DNA of 64,000 nt, taken from the NCBI RefSeq assembly GCF_028863665.1, contig NZ_JARBFX010000002.1, positions 186,001 to 250,000 of the forward strand. Reading direction: 5' to 3'. Below the pieces are notes generated by a model. It was not told where the DNA came from and did not search any database. It saw only the letters and a program-made list of their open reading frames with translations. Source of the stretch: Aquabacter sediminis. GTDB lineage: Bacteria > Pseudomonadota > Alphaproteobacteria > Rhizobiales > Xanthobacteraceae. Numbering within the stretch: the stretch's first letter is position 1; each line of letters opens with the position of its first letter. A program made the position numbers and the translations under genes. Of the stretch, positions 26,620 to 36,661 are shown in pieces.

Positions 26620-27783
26620 TCATTGGGGCGGGGGCGGCGCGCCGGGCTGGCCCTGCTGCGGCGGACTTCCGGGCGCGGGACGCTGCGGTCCGCCCTGGGG
26701 CCGGCCGCCCTGGGGCTGTCCTCCCTGCGGCGGAGGGCCACCCTGAGGACGCGCCTGCTGCGGCTGGCCCTGCGGGGGCTGCCCTTGCGGCGGGCGCTGG
26801 CCAGGAGGCTGGCCTTGCCAGCCGGCGGGCGGCGGGCGCTGAGGCCGCGCCTGCTGCGGCGGTTGGCCGGGCGCACCCGGCTGACCCTGCTGCTGCTGCC
26901 ATCCGGCAGGCGGCGGGCGCTGGGGTCGAGACTGCTGGGGCGGCTGGCCCGGGGCGACCGGCATGGTGGAAGGACCACCGGGGCCACCAGGACCGCCCGG
27001 ATGGCCTGGACCGCCCGGGTGGCCTGGACCGCCGGGATAGCCCGGACCACCAGGCCCACCTGGATTGCCCGGATTACCTGGATTGCCCGGATTGCCCGGA
27101 TTGCCGGGCCGTCCGGGATAAACAGGTCCGCCCGGACCTCCGGGTCCACCCGGCCTGCCGGGACCACCGGCATTTGGCGGCGGCGGGTTGCCGGGGTGAC
27201 CGGGCCAGCCTGGCCCACCGGGGCCGCCGGGGCCACCGGGACCACCAGGATGCCCGGGATAACCGGGATAGCCAGGCGGACGGCCTGGGGCGCCGGGCGG
27301 ATAGGGGCGCGGGCCATTCCACCAGCCGGGCGGACGCGGCCCCGGCCCCGGAGGCGGCGGGCCCCAGCCCGGACGCGGCCGAGGATTGTAGTATTGCCAA
27401 CGGTTATACTGGTTCCACCACGGCGAGCCGCGATAGTAGCTGCCCCAGTAATTGCCGAAATTGAAGGTCACGACCGGCAGGCCGATCACGGGCGCATATT
27501 CCGGCACCAGCACGGTCTGCCCCTGATAGGAGAAGCCGAGATATTCGCCATAGACCCAGCCGCGATAGCGCCCATATCCCACGTCGCACCAGGACTGGTT
27601 CGACAGGCAGCCGAAGATTTCCACCGGCACGCCCCGGGGCAGCACGGTGACCTTCGGATAGACGGTATCGGGCCCGGCCCGCATGTTCACATTGCCGGTG
27701 GTGAAGCCGGGCGCCGCTTCCGCAGCGGACGCCAGGCCCATTACTCCGGCCACAAGTCCCACCACCCACACCGACTTGGTCAT
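26620..27783 (-). CDS. Exported SH3b-domain protein with collagen-like and Pro/Gln-rich tail
   Basis: The 387-residue protein has a signal peptide (1-23, cut after SAAEA) and a bacterial SH3 domain (about 26-90: [22 protein letters not shown]...[15 protein letters not shown]). An aromatic segment rich in Y, W and N follows (108-133). A collagen-like region (about 170-270) is built of Pro-Gly-X triplets, including five tandem PGN units. The tail (275-387) repeats [15 protein letters not shown] twice and then PQGG units. SH3b domains often bind peptidoglycan. A secreted or surface-exposed fibrous protein is the likely reading; collagen triplets with little besides P, G, H, Y, N and R are unusual. 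GAGGATGAA precedes the ATG. Confidence 0.85.
   Translation of the reverse strand: MTKSVWVVGLVAGVMGLASAAEAAPGFTTGNVNMRAGPDTVYPKVTVLPRGVPVEIFGCLSNQSWCDVGYGRYRGWVYGEYLGFSYQGQTVLVPEYAPVIGLPVVTFNFGNYWGSYYRGSPWWNQYNRWQYYNPRPRPGWGPPPPGPGPRPPGWWNGPRPYPPGAPGRPPGYPGYPGHPGGPGGPGGPGGPGWPGHPGNPPPPNAGGPGRPGGPGGPGGPVYPGRPGNPGNPGNPGNPGNPGGPGGPGYPGGPGHPGGPGHPGGPGGPGGPSTMPVAPGQPPQQSRPQRPPPAGWQQQQGQPGAPGQPPQQARPQRPPPAGWQGQPPGQRPPQGQPPQGQPQQARPQGGPPPQGGQPQGGRPQGGPQRPAPGSPPQQGQPGAPPPPQ
27062..27106. repeat. Five tandem 9-bp units in the collagen-like region
   Basis: Units close to GGATTGCCC (one GGATTACCT, one GGATTGCCG) repeat five times and encode PGN/GNP triplets on the minus strand. Such near-identical short repeats can expand or contract by slippage. 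Confidence 0.85.
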
Positions 27784-27891
27784 TTCATCCTCGCCGTTCG
27801 GCTGTCCCCGCCGATAGACTCATTTCTTGATTGTTTCCATGGCATTTGCTGATCCATGGCGTGGCGGGATTACGTCAAGGTGCCGGTTTCA

Positions 27892-29325
27892 TTATGTAAA
27901 TGTGAATGGAACCACAGCCCGGTTGTCCGGATCGGTGCGGATTTCCCGATCCAGCGGCGGAAAGGCGCGCAGGTCGCAATCCGGCCGAGGACAGATTCGG
28001 CAGGAGACGCCAAGGCGGGCGACGGGCGCCGCCTTCAGGTCGAGGCCGTCCGCATAGACCATGTCGTCGCCATAGGAGACCTCGCACCCCAGCCCAAGCG
28101 CATAGACGCGCTGAGGGGCATCGTGGCGCGTCACGGGCGCGCTGACGGTTCGGGCGAGGCACAAATAGCGCACCCCGTCCGGCATCTCCCCCACCTGCAC
28201 CAGCGTCCGCCCGGGATTCTCGAAGGCCTGGTGGACGTTCCACACGGCGCAGGCGCCGCCCAGGCGGGCGAACTGGAAGCGCGTCGCGCTGTGTCGCTTG
28301 GTGATGTTGCCGGCACGATCCACCTTGGCGAAATAGAAGGGCACGCCCTTGAGCCCCGCCCGCTGAAGGGTGGACAGGCGGTGGCACACCTGTTCCAGGC
28401 TGGCGCCGGTCTCATGGGAGAGGCGGTCGAGGTCATGCCGCCGCTCCCGGGCAAGGCGCAGGAATCGGCCATAGGGCAGCACCAGCGCGCCGGCGAAGTA
28501 ATTGTGCAAGGCCAGCCGGCAGATCTCGCCGGCCGTGGCGCTGCGGAACCCGCCATTGGCCACGAGGCCGTCCACCATGGCCTTGTGCTCCAGGCGGGCG
28601 ATGGTGGTGCCCAGCTGGAACGCCGCGGCAGCCGGCGACAGGAGCGGCGACAGGCGCAGGCGGCGTGCGCGCGGATCGAACTGGGAGAGGGCCTCGTCCC
28701 CGCCGCTGGCGCTGCGCCCCAGAGGGAGGGGCTCCACTTCCACCCGCAGGCGGTCACGCAGATAGGCCGTCAGGGCCGCGCGGGGATCGGCGCCGGAGAG
28801 GATGCCCAACGCTTCCGCGCAGGCCTCCGCCGCCCGGTCGAGGGGGTCCACGTAATTGTCGATATAATGGAAATAGTCCCGCACCTCTTCATAGGGCACA
28901 AGCTTGGCATCGGCCGTACCGAGGCCGGAGGTGAGCATGTCGTCGAGGGACGCCCGCCACTCGGCGGTGCGGCCCAGCGCCACATGCATACGCAGGAAGG
29001 CATGGGCGAAGGCTGGGGAGAGGTTGGTGACGGCCTTGAGATCCTGGAGACTCAGCTCCAGGTCGCGGAACAGGGGATCTGCGGTCGCCTCCCGCAGGTC
29101 TGCCACCAGTCGGTCGAGGTCCTCCGCTCCGAAAGAGGTGATGTCGACCCCGAAGGTGCGGCTGATGGCGATGAGAACAGAGGCGGTGAGCGGCCTCTGG
29201 TTGCTTTCCATCTGATTGACATAGGACGGCGAGACCCCGAGCCGATGGGCCAGCTCCCCCTGCTTAAGCCCCAGTTTTTCCCGCAGGCGGCGCAGCGCGT
29301 GGCCGGCGAAAACCTTCTGCCGCAT
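27892..29325 (-). CDS. pccR: PccR-type short-chain acyl-CoA-responsive regulator
   Basis: The 477-residue protein has an N-terminal XRE helix-turn-helix (about 8-62: LRRLREKLGLKQGELAHRLGVSPSYVNQMESNQRPLT). A central DUF955/IrrE-like region follows, without an obvious HExxH site. The C-terminal ScfR domain (DUF2083) ends with CRICPRPDC. This is the architecture of the ScfR family; PccR of Rhodobacter sphaeroides activates propionyl-CoA carboxylase. It is divergent from pccB across a 233-bp spacer, which supports the same role. The ATG at 29325 has GGAGGAG upstream. The inducer is presumably propionyl-CoA or a related acyl-CoA, by family analogy. Confidence 0.9.
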   Translation of the reverse strand: MRQKVFAGHALRRLREKLGLKQGELAHRLGVSPSYVNQMESNQRPLTASVLIAISRTFGVDITSFGAEDLDRLVADLREATADPLFRDLELSLQDLKAVTNLSPAFAHAFLRMHVALGRTAEWRASLDDMLTSGLGTADAKLVPYEEVRDYFHYIDNYVDPLDRAAEACAEALGILSGADPRAALTAYLRDRLRVEVEPLPLGRSASGGDEALSQFDPRARRLRLSPLLSPAAAAFQLGTTIARLEHKAMVDGLVANGGFRSATAGEICRLALHNYFAGALVLPYGRFLRLARERRHDLDRLSHETGASLEQVCHRLSTLQRAGLKGVPFYFAKVDRAGNITKRHSATRFQFARLGGACAVWNVHQAFENPGRTLVQVGEMPDGVRYLCLARTVSAPVTRHDAPQRVYALGLGCEVSYGDDMVYADGLDLKAAPVARLGVSCRICPRPDCDLRAFPPLDREIRTDPDNRAVVPFTFT

Positions 29326-29379
29326 GGTCCACTCCTCCCCGTCCGGCCGGCACAACCCATGCGGCTGCGCAAATGCGAA

Positions 29380-29411
29380 TTTTTTACAAGTTACACGTTT
29401 AACTTTTTACA
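29380..29411. promoter_or_regulatory. AT-rich repeats in the pccR-pccB spacer, candidate PccR site
   Basis: Two direct copies of TTTTTACA start at 29381 and 29404, 23 bases apart. Between them lies an inverted repeat AAGTTA-N6-TAACTT (29388-29393, 29400-29405). The block is the only AT-rich part of the spacer. The TTTGCAAA-type site I recall for Rhodobacter PccR is not present as such. Confidence 0.45.
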
Positions 29412-29558
29412 TATTCAATTGTCACCTGGCTTTTGCTAGCGCACGCCTCCAGTGCCGCTTTTCGTCCGTGAAAGCCCAAGCCGGGCCTTTTCCTTCGGCG
29501 TTCGGCACCGTTAGACTGATTTCACAATTGGTGCAGCGCGGGACGCCCGGGGGACGGA

Positions 29559-31091
<1,533 letters not shown>

Positions 31092-31163
31092 CAGGGCTGC
31101 CGCCCGGGCGTGCCCCGGGCTTCCACGCGGCGCCGGATCGGCGACGCCTGGGGATGGCCGTGG

Positions 31164-31186
31164 ATGGCCGGGACGAGCCCGGCCAT
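31164..31186. repeat. Palindromic intergenic repeat between pccB and pccA
   Basis: ATGGCCGGG-ACGAG-CCCGGCCAT, a perfect 9-bp inverted repeat, sits in the 144-bp spacer within a context (TGGATGGCCGGGAC...CATGACGG) that I know as a widespread REP-like repeat of Hyphomicrobiales genomes. It may form an mRNA hairpin between the two genes. Confidence 0.7.
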
Positions 31187-31235
31187 GACGGTGGCAAAGG
31201 ACAATGGGCGCCACGCGCCGAGGGGACGGACGAAG

Positions 31236-33263
31236 ATGTTCTCGAAAATCCTGATCGCAAACCGGGGCGAGATCGCCTGCCGCGTCATCAAGACCGCGCG
31301 CAAGATGGGCATCAAGACGGTGGCCGTCTATTCGGACGCCGACAAGGACGCGCTCCATGTGGAGATGGCGGACGAAGCCGTGCATATCGGCCCGCCCCAG
31401 GCCGCCCAGTCCTATCTGATCATCGACAAGATCATCGATGCCTGTAAGCAAACGGGCGCCGAGGCGGTGCATCCGGGCTACGGCTTCCTGTCCGAGCGTG
31501 CCGCCTTCCCGCGCGCGCTCGCCGAGGCGGGCATCGTCTTCATCGGCCCCAATCCCCATGCCATCGACGCCATGGGCGACAAGATCGAATCCAAGAAGGC
31601 GGCGGCGGCGGCCAAGGTCTCCACCGTCCCCGGCTATCTCGGCGTGATCGAGGATGGCACCAAGGCCGCCGAGATCGCCGACGAGATCGGCTACCCCGTC
31701 ATGATCAAGGCCTCGGCCGGCGGCGGCGGAAAGGGCATGCGCATCGCCTATTCCCGCGCCGAGGTGCAGGACGGCTTCGACCGCGCCAAGTCCGAGGCCA
31801 AATCCTCCTTCGGCGATGACCGGGTGTTCGTCGAGAAGTTCATCGTCGACCCCCGCCACATCGAGATCCAGGTGCTGGGCGACAAGCACGGCAACGTGGT
31901 CTATCTGGGCGAGCGCGAATGCTCCATCCAGCGCCGCAACCAGAAGGTGGTGGAAGAAGCCCCCTCCCCGCTTCTGGACGAAGAGACCCGCCGCAAGATG
32001 GGCGAGCAGGCCGTGGCGCTGGCCAAGGCGGTTGGCTATGACAGCGCCGGCACCGTGGAATTCGTGGCCGGCCAGGACAAGAGCTTCTACTTCCTGGAGA
32101 TGAACACCCGCCTCCAGGTGGAGCATCCGGTCACCGAGCTCATCACCGGCATCGACCTTGTGGAGCAGATGATCCGCGTCGCCGCCGGCGAGCCGCTCAC
32201 CTTCTCTCAGGGCGACGTGAAGCTGAACGGCTGGGCGGTGGAAAGCCGCGTCTATGCGGAAGACCCCTACCGCTCCTTCCTGCCTTCCACGGGCCGACTG
32301 GTGCGCTACCGGCCGCCGGCGGAAGGCAAGACCGGCGACATCACCGTGCGCAACGACACGGGCGTCTATGAAGGCGGCGAGATTTCGCTCTTCTACGATC
32401 CCATGATCGCCAAGCTGGTCACCCACGCGCCCACCCGCGCCGAGGCCATCGAGGCCCAGGCGGACGCGCTCGACGCCTTCGCCATCGACGGCATCGGCCA
32501 CAACATTCCCTTCCTCTCGGCGCTGATGGCCCATCCGCGCTGGAAGTCGGGCAAGCTCTCCACCGGCTTCATCGCCGAGGAATATCCCGAGGGCTTCCAT
32601 GCCCGTGCGGCGGAAGGCGAGACGGCGCAGGTGATGGCGGCGGTGGCCGCCGTGATCGACCATGTGCAGAATGCCCGCAAGCGCCACATCTCCGGCCAGA
32701 TGATGGGCAAGCCCGTCACCTTCGAGACCCGCCGCGTGGTGCGGCTCGATGGCGAGGGCGGCACGCAGCTCATTCCTTGCGAGATCGAGACCGAGGACAC
32801 GGGCTTCCTGGTCCATCTGAAGGACTGGCACAACGCCACCACCGCAACGCTTCACCTGTCCTCCGCATGGAAGCCGGGCGATGTGGTGTGGGCCGGTACC
32901 ATCGGTGACGATAAGGTGGCCGTGCAGGTGCGCCCCATCCTCAATGGCGTCGCCCTCGCCCATAAGGGCGTGGCGGTGCAGGCGCGGGTCTATACGGAGC
33001 GGGAGGCACAGCTTGCCGCCCTCATGCCGGAAAAGACCACCGCCGGCGGCGGCAAGGAACTCCTCTGCCCCATGCCGGGGCTCGTGGTCTCCATCGCCGT
33101 GCAGCCCGGCCAGGACGTGAAGGCCGGAGAGGCCCTTGCGGTGGTCGAGGCCATGAAGATGGAAAACGTGCTGCGCGCCGAGCGCGACGGCGTCATCAAG
33201 GCCATCCACGCCAAGCCCGGCGACAGCCTGGCGGTGGACGCGGTGATCCTGGAATTCGCGTGA
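31236..33263 (+). CDS. pccA: Propionyl-CoA carboxylase alpha subunit (biotin carboxylase + BCCP)
   Basis: The 675-residue protein contains the biotin carboxylase (MFSKILIANRGEIACRV start, ATP-grasp KASAGGGGKGM, FLEMNTRLQVEHPVTE) in the first 450 residues. A BT-type linker follows, then a biotin carboxyl carrier domain at the C-terminus with EAMKMEN; the biotinylated lysine is K641. It forms the alpha6-beta6 enzyme with PccB. The ATG at 31236 is the family start; a frame opening at 31110 includes the intergenic repeat and is rejected. The 127-base gap to cfa shows no terminator. Confidence 0.97.
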   Translation: MFSKILIANRGEIACRVIKTARKMGIKTVAVYSDADKDALHVEMADEAVHIGPPQAAQSYLIIDKIIDACKQTGAEAVHPGYGFLSERAAFPRALAEAGIVFIGPNPHAIDAMGDKIESKKAAAAAKVSTVPGYLGVIEDGTKAAEIADEIGYPVMIKASAGGGGKGMRIAYSRAEVQDGFDRAKSEAKSSFGDDRVFVEKFIVDPRHIEIQVLGDKHGNVVYLGERECSIQRRNQKVVEEAPSPLLDEETRRKMGEQAVALAKAVGYDSAGTVEFVAGQDKSFYFLEMNTRLQVEHPVTELITGIDLVEQMIRVAAGEPLTFSQGDVKLNGWAVESRVYAEDPYRSFLPSTGRLVRYRPPAEGKTGDITVRNDTGVYEGGEISLFYDPMIAKLVTHAPTRAEAIEAQADALDAFAIDGIGHNIPFLSALMAHPRWKSGKLSTGFIAEEYPEGFHARAAEGETAQVMAAVAAVIDHVQNARKRHISGQMMGKPVTFETRRVVRLDGEGGTQLIPCEIETEDTGFLVHLKDWHNATTATLHLSSAWKPGDVVWAGTIGDDKVAVQVRPILNGVALAHKGVAVQARVYTEREAQLAALMPEKTTAGGGKELLCPMPGLVVSIAVQPGQDVKAGEALAVVEAMKMENVLRAERDGVIKAIHAKPGDSLAVDAVILEFA

Positions 33264-33390
33264 TGGCACGCGGGCCGGCAGATCAAGGCCCCGGTCGGCC
33301 CGCGTTGACAATTCGCGTCAACATGCCCCCCTCTCCCCATCATGGCCGGAACACCCCCGGCCGCGATGACCTGAAGAAGGCGGCTTGAGC

Positions 33391-34635
33391 ATGCGGCTCC
33401 TCTCTCATCTCCTGAAGCGGTTCGTCCGCAACGGACAGCTCACGGTGGTGAACGCGGCGGGCCAGCGGTTTGTCTTCGGCTCCGGCGAGAACGGGCCGCG
33501 CGTGACCGCGCGCCTCCACGACCAGAAGCTGGAGCGGGACCTGTTCCTGAACCCGGAACTGGCGGCGGCGGAAGCCTATATGGACGGGCGCCTCACCTTC
33601 GAGGACGGGGGCACCGTCTTCGACCTGCTGCTCCTGTTTTCGGTCAATCGCAGCGGGCTCGGCAGTCATCCGGTGCAGCAGGCGCTGCGCAAGGGTTGGC
33701 GGGCGCTGCGGCGCTTCCACCAGGCCAATCCGGTGGCCCGCGCCAAGACCAATGCGGCGAGCCATTACGACCATCCGGCCGAATTCTACCGGCTGTGGCT
33801 CGACGAGACCATGGCCTATAGCTGCGCCTATTTCGACGAGCCCGACCAGCCTCTGGCGGAGGCCCAGCGCAACAAGTTCCGCCATGTGGCCGCCAAGCTC
33901 GGCCTCTCTCCAGGCATGCGCGTGGCGGAGATCGGCTCGGGCTGGGGCGGACTGTCCATCTATCTAGCCAAGCACTGCGGCGTGCATGTCACCGCCATCA
34001 ATGTCTCGCCGGAGCAACTGGCTGAATCCCGGCGGCTCGCCGAAATCGCGGGCGTGGCCGGGCAGATCGACTTCCGCGAAGTGGATTATCGCGACCTCAC
34101 CGGCACTTATGACCGGGTGGTCTCCATCGGCATGATGGAGCATGTGGGCGTTGCTCATTTCGACGCCTATTTCACCCGCATCCGCGAGCTTCTCGCCCCC
34201 GGCGGCTTTGCGCTGGTGCATGCCATCGGCCGCATGTCGCCCCCCGGCACCACCGCCCCCTTCATCCGCAAATACATCTTCCCCGGCGGCTATGTGCCGG
34301 CCTTGTCGGAAGTCTTCGCCTCCACCGAGCGGACCCATCTGTGGGTGGCGGACATGGAGGTGCTGCGGCTCCATTACTACTGGACCATCCGCGCCTGGCG
34401 CCGCAGATTCGAGGCGCGCCGGAGCGAAGTGGAGGCCATGATGGGCGCCCGCTTCACCCGCATGTGGGACTTCTACCTTTCCGCAGTGGAGCTGGGCTTT
34501 CTGCACGGCTCCAACATGGTGTTCCAGCTCCTGCTAAGCGAACGGCGCGACGACGTGCCAGTGCGGCGGGACTTCATGTTCACGAACGAGCAGGCCCTGC
34601 TTGCGCGCGACAGCCTCAAGGATGAACCGGCATGA
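33391..34635 (+). CDS. cfa: Cyclopropane-fatty-acyl-phospholipid synthase
   Basis: The 414-residue SAM-dependent enzyme adds a methylene bridge to unsaturated fatty acids in membrane phospholipids. Hallmarks are the N-terminal lipid-binding domain (AEAYMDGRLTFEDG), SHYDHPAEFYRLWLDETMAYSCAYF, SAM motif VAEIGSGWGGLS (about residue 175), VSIGMMEHVG, and HAIGR...PFIRKYIFPGGYVP. The ATG at 33391 is taken as start; a TTG two codons earlier is possible. Its stop codon overlaps the ATG of the methylmalonyl-CoA mutase small-subunit gene (ATGA), so it is coupled to the propionate pathway, an unexpected place for this gene. Confidence 0.94.
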   Translation: MRLLSHLLKRFVRNGQLTVVNAAGQRFVFGSGENGPRVTARLHDQKLERDLFLNPELAAAEAYMDGRLTFEDGGTVFDLLLLFSVNRSGLGSHPVQQALRKGWRALRRFHQANPVARAKTNAASHYDHPAEFYRLWLDETMAYSCAYFDEPDQPLAEAQRNKFRHVAAKLGLSPGMRVAEIGSGWGGLSIYLAKHCGVHVTAINVSPEQLAESRRLAEIAGVAGQIDFREVDYRDLTGTYDRVVSIGMMEHVGVAHFDAYFTRIRELLAPGGFALVHAIGRMSPPGTTAPFIRKYIFPGGYVPALSEVFASTERTHLWVADMEVLRLHYYWTIRAWRRRFEARRSEVEAMMGARFTRMWDFYLSAVELGFLHGSNMVFQLLLSERRDDVPVRRDFMFTNEQALLARDSLKDEPA

Positions 34636-36455
34636 CCGACCTGCCCTTCCTCACGACGCTCAAGCCCGTGACCCGCGAGGACTGGCTGAAGCTCGTCGAT
34701 GGCGTGCTGAAGGGTGCGCCCTATGACAAGAAGCTGGTGTCGCGCACCGCTGACGGGCTGGTGCTGGATCCGCTCCCGCCCCGCAAGGAGGACGCCGCGC
34801 CGGTGTTCGGGCGGACGCCCGGGGCGCCCTGGACCATCAGCGCGCGGGTGGACCAGGCCGACCCGGTGGCCGCCAACACCCAGGCGCTGGATGACCTCAA
34901 CGGCGGCGCCTCCGGGCTGACGCTGGTCTTCGCCTCCTCGCCCCACGCCCACGGCTTCGGCCTGCCGGATGGCGAGGTGCTGACGCGCGTGCTGGATTCC
35001 GTGATGCTCGACCTGATCGAGACGCGGGTGGAGAGCGGCCGCTTCCAGGGCCGCGAGGATGCGCTGGCTGTGGCCAAGCTCGTGGAAGATCTCGGCCAGA
35101 GCCCGGCGGGCCTTGCCATCTCCTTCGGCCTTGATCCCCTCGCCGACATGGCGGCGGCCGGTTCCGCGCCCATGCCCTGGGCGAACCTCTCCCATCGCTT
35201 CGCCGAGACCTTCCAGATCCTGTCCGGACGCGGCTTCACCTCCCCCATCGCGCGGGCGGACGGCGCCGTGCACCATGCGGCGGGGGCCTCCGATGCGCAG
35301 GAACTGGCCGCCGTCATCGCCACCGGCGTTGCCTATCTGCGGGCGCTGGAGGCGGCGGGCGTGGACCTTGCCACCGCCGCGGCCGGCATCGAGCTGGCGC
35401 TGACCGCCGACGTGAACCAGTTCGCCACCATCGCCAAGTTCCGCGCCGTGCGCCTGCTCTGGGGCGCGGTGCTGCGGGAGGCGGGCATCGCGGCGGGACC
35501 TGCCAAGGTGCATGCCACCACCGCCTGGCGCTCGCTCACCCGGCGCGACCCTTATGTGAACCTGCTGCGCACCACCATCGCGGCGTTTGCGGCGGGCGTC
35601 GGCGGGGCGGACAGCATCACCGTATTGCCCTTCACCCAGGCGCTGGGCCTGCCCGATCCGTTCGCCCGCCGGCTCGCCCGCAACACGCAACTGGTGCTGT
35701 TGGAAGAATCCAACCTGCACAAGGTCAGCGATCCCGGCGCCGGCTCCGGCGCGGTGGAGACGCAGACCGATGGGCTCGCAGCGGCCGCCTGGGACATTTT
35801 CCGCGCCATCGAGCGCAAGGGCGGCATGGCCGAGGCGCTCACGCTGGGCTGGTGGCAAGGGGAAGTGGCAAGCGTTGCCGCCAAGCGCGCCAAGGATGTG
35901 GCGACCCGCAAGGAGCCGGTGACCGGCACCTCGGAATATCCCATTCTCATCCAGGCCGTGCCGGAGGTGCTGGAAGCCGCCCCGCTGGTGGTGGCGGCCG
36001 CCTCCGACGCCGCGCTCGTGCCCCATCGCCTCGCCGAGCCGTTCGAGCTTCTGCGCGATGCCGCCGAGGCGGCCGGCAGCCCCAAGGTGTTCCTGGCGAC
36101 GCTTGGCCCCATCGCGGCCTTCACGGCGCGGGCCACCTACGCCAAGAATTTCTTCGAGGCCGGCGGCCTGCCTGCCGCCGTGCCGGACGGTTATGGGGAC
36201 CTCGACGCGCTGCTCGCGGCCTTCACGGCTTCGGGCGCCAAGCTCGCCTGCCTCGCCTCCTCGGATGAACTCTATGCCTCCGACGCCGCCACCGCCGCCG
36301 CCGCGCTGAAGGCCGCCGGTGCGACCGTGTGGCTGGCCGGCCGTCCGGGCGATCTGGAAGAGCCGCTGAAGGCAGCGGGCGTCGAGGGCTTCATCTTCGC
36401 CGGTGGCGACGTGCTGGAGACGCTCACCCGCGCCCACAAGGCGATCGGGATCTGA
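34632..36455 (+). CDS. mutA: Methylmalonyl-CoA mutase small (beta) subunit
   Basis: This 607-residue protein is homologous to the large mutase subunit but lacks the DxHxxG cobalamin motif in its C-terminal domain (TLGPIAAFTARATYAKNFFEAGG aligns with that region). This is as expected for the structural, catalytically inactive small subunit of the heterodimer. The TIM-barrel part shows GVAYLRALEAAGVDL...IELALTADVNQFATIAKFRAVRLLW and LLRTTIAAFAAGVGGAD. The ATG at 34632 overlaps the cfa stop by 4 bases. The large-subunit gene follows after a 206-bp spacer with repeats. Alphaproteobacteria often have only the large-type subunit, so the pair is notable. Confidence 0.93.
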   Translation: MTDLPFLTTLKPVTREDWLKLVDGVLKGAPYDKKLVSRTADGLVLDPLPPRKEDAAPVFGRTPGAPWTISARVDQADPVAANTQALDDLNGGASGLTLVFASSPHAHGFGLPDGEVLTRVLDSVMLDLIETRVESGRFQGREDALAVAKLVEDLGQSPAGLAISFGLDPLADMAAAGSAPMPWANLSHRFAETFQILSGRGFTSPIARADGAVHHAAGASDAQELAAVIATGVAYLRALEAAGVDLATAAAGIELALTADVNQFATIAKFRAVRLLWGAVLREAGIAAGPAKVHATTAWRSLTRRDPYVNLLRTTIAAFAAGVGGADSITVLPFTQALGLPDPFARRLARNTQLVLLEESNLHKVSDPGAGSGAVETQTDGLAAAAWDIFRAIERKGGMAEALTLGWWQGEVASVAAKRAKDVATRKEPVTGTSEYPILIQAVPEVLEAAPLVVAAASDAALVPHRLAEPFELLRDAAEAAGSPKVFLATLGPIAAFTARATYAKNFFEAGGLPAAVPDGYGDLDALLAAFTASGAKLACLASSDELYASDAATAAAALKAAGATVWLAGRPGDLEEPLKAAGVEGFIFAGGDVLETLTRAHKAIGI

Positions 36456-36481
36456 GGGTTAGGGCCTGCACATTCCCCCTC

Positions 36482-36558
36482 CCCGGCTCTCCCCCGCAAG
36501 CGGGAGAGGGAGCCGGGTCCGCCAGAGGGAAAAGCCCTCTCCCGCCTGCGGGGGAGGG
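36482..36558. repeat. Two palindromic GC-rich repeats between mutA and mutB
   Basis: The first (36482-36517) folds as CCCGGCTCTCCCCCGC/GCGGGAGAGGGAGCCGGG. The second (36535-36558) is CCCTCTCCCGC-CTGC-GGGGGAGGG. These CCCTCTCCCGC...GGGAGAGGG sequences are a common dispersed intergenic repeat in Hyphomicrobiales. A pair in one spacer can form an mRNA-stabilising or attenuating structure. Confidence 0.75.
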
Positions 36559-36661
36559 TTGGAAGGGGGAAGGCCCAGGATTGAGAGCCGCCGCGCCACG
36601 CGGGGCGGTTCAAAGGGAACGATCGGGAAAACAGGCGCCGCGCCGCGCAATTTGAGGTAGG

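Noticed and set aside
27000-27260. Regular short repeats that at first look like a CRISPR array
   Set aside because: Units are 9 bases without spacers and encode Pro-Gly-X triplets in frame; they are the collagen-like coding region.
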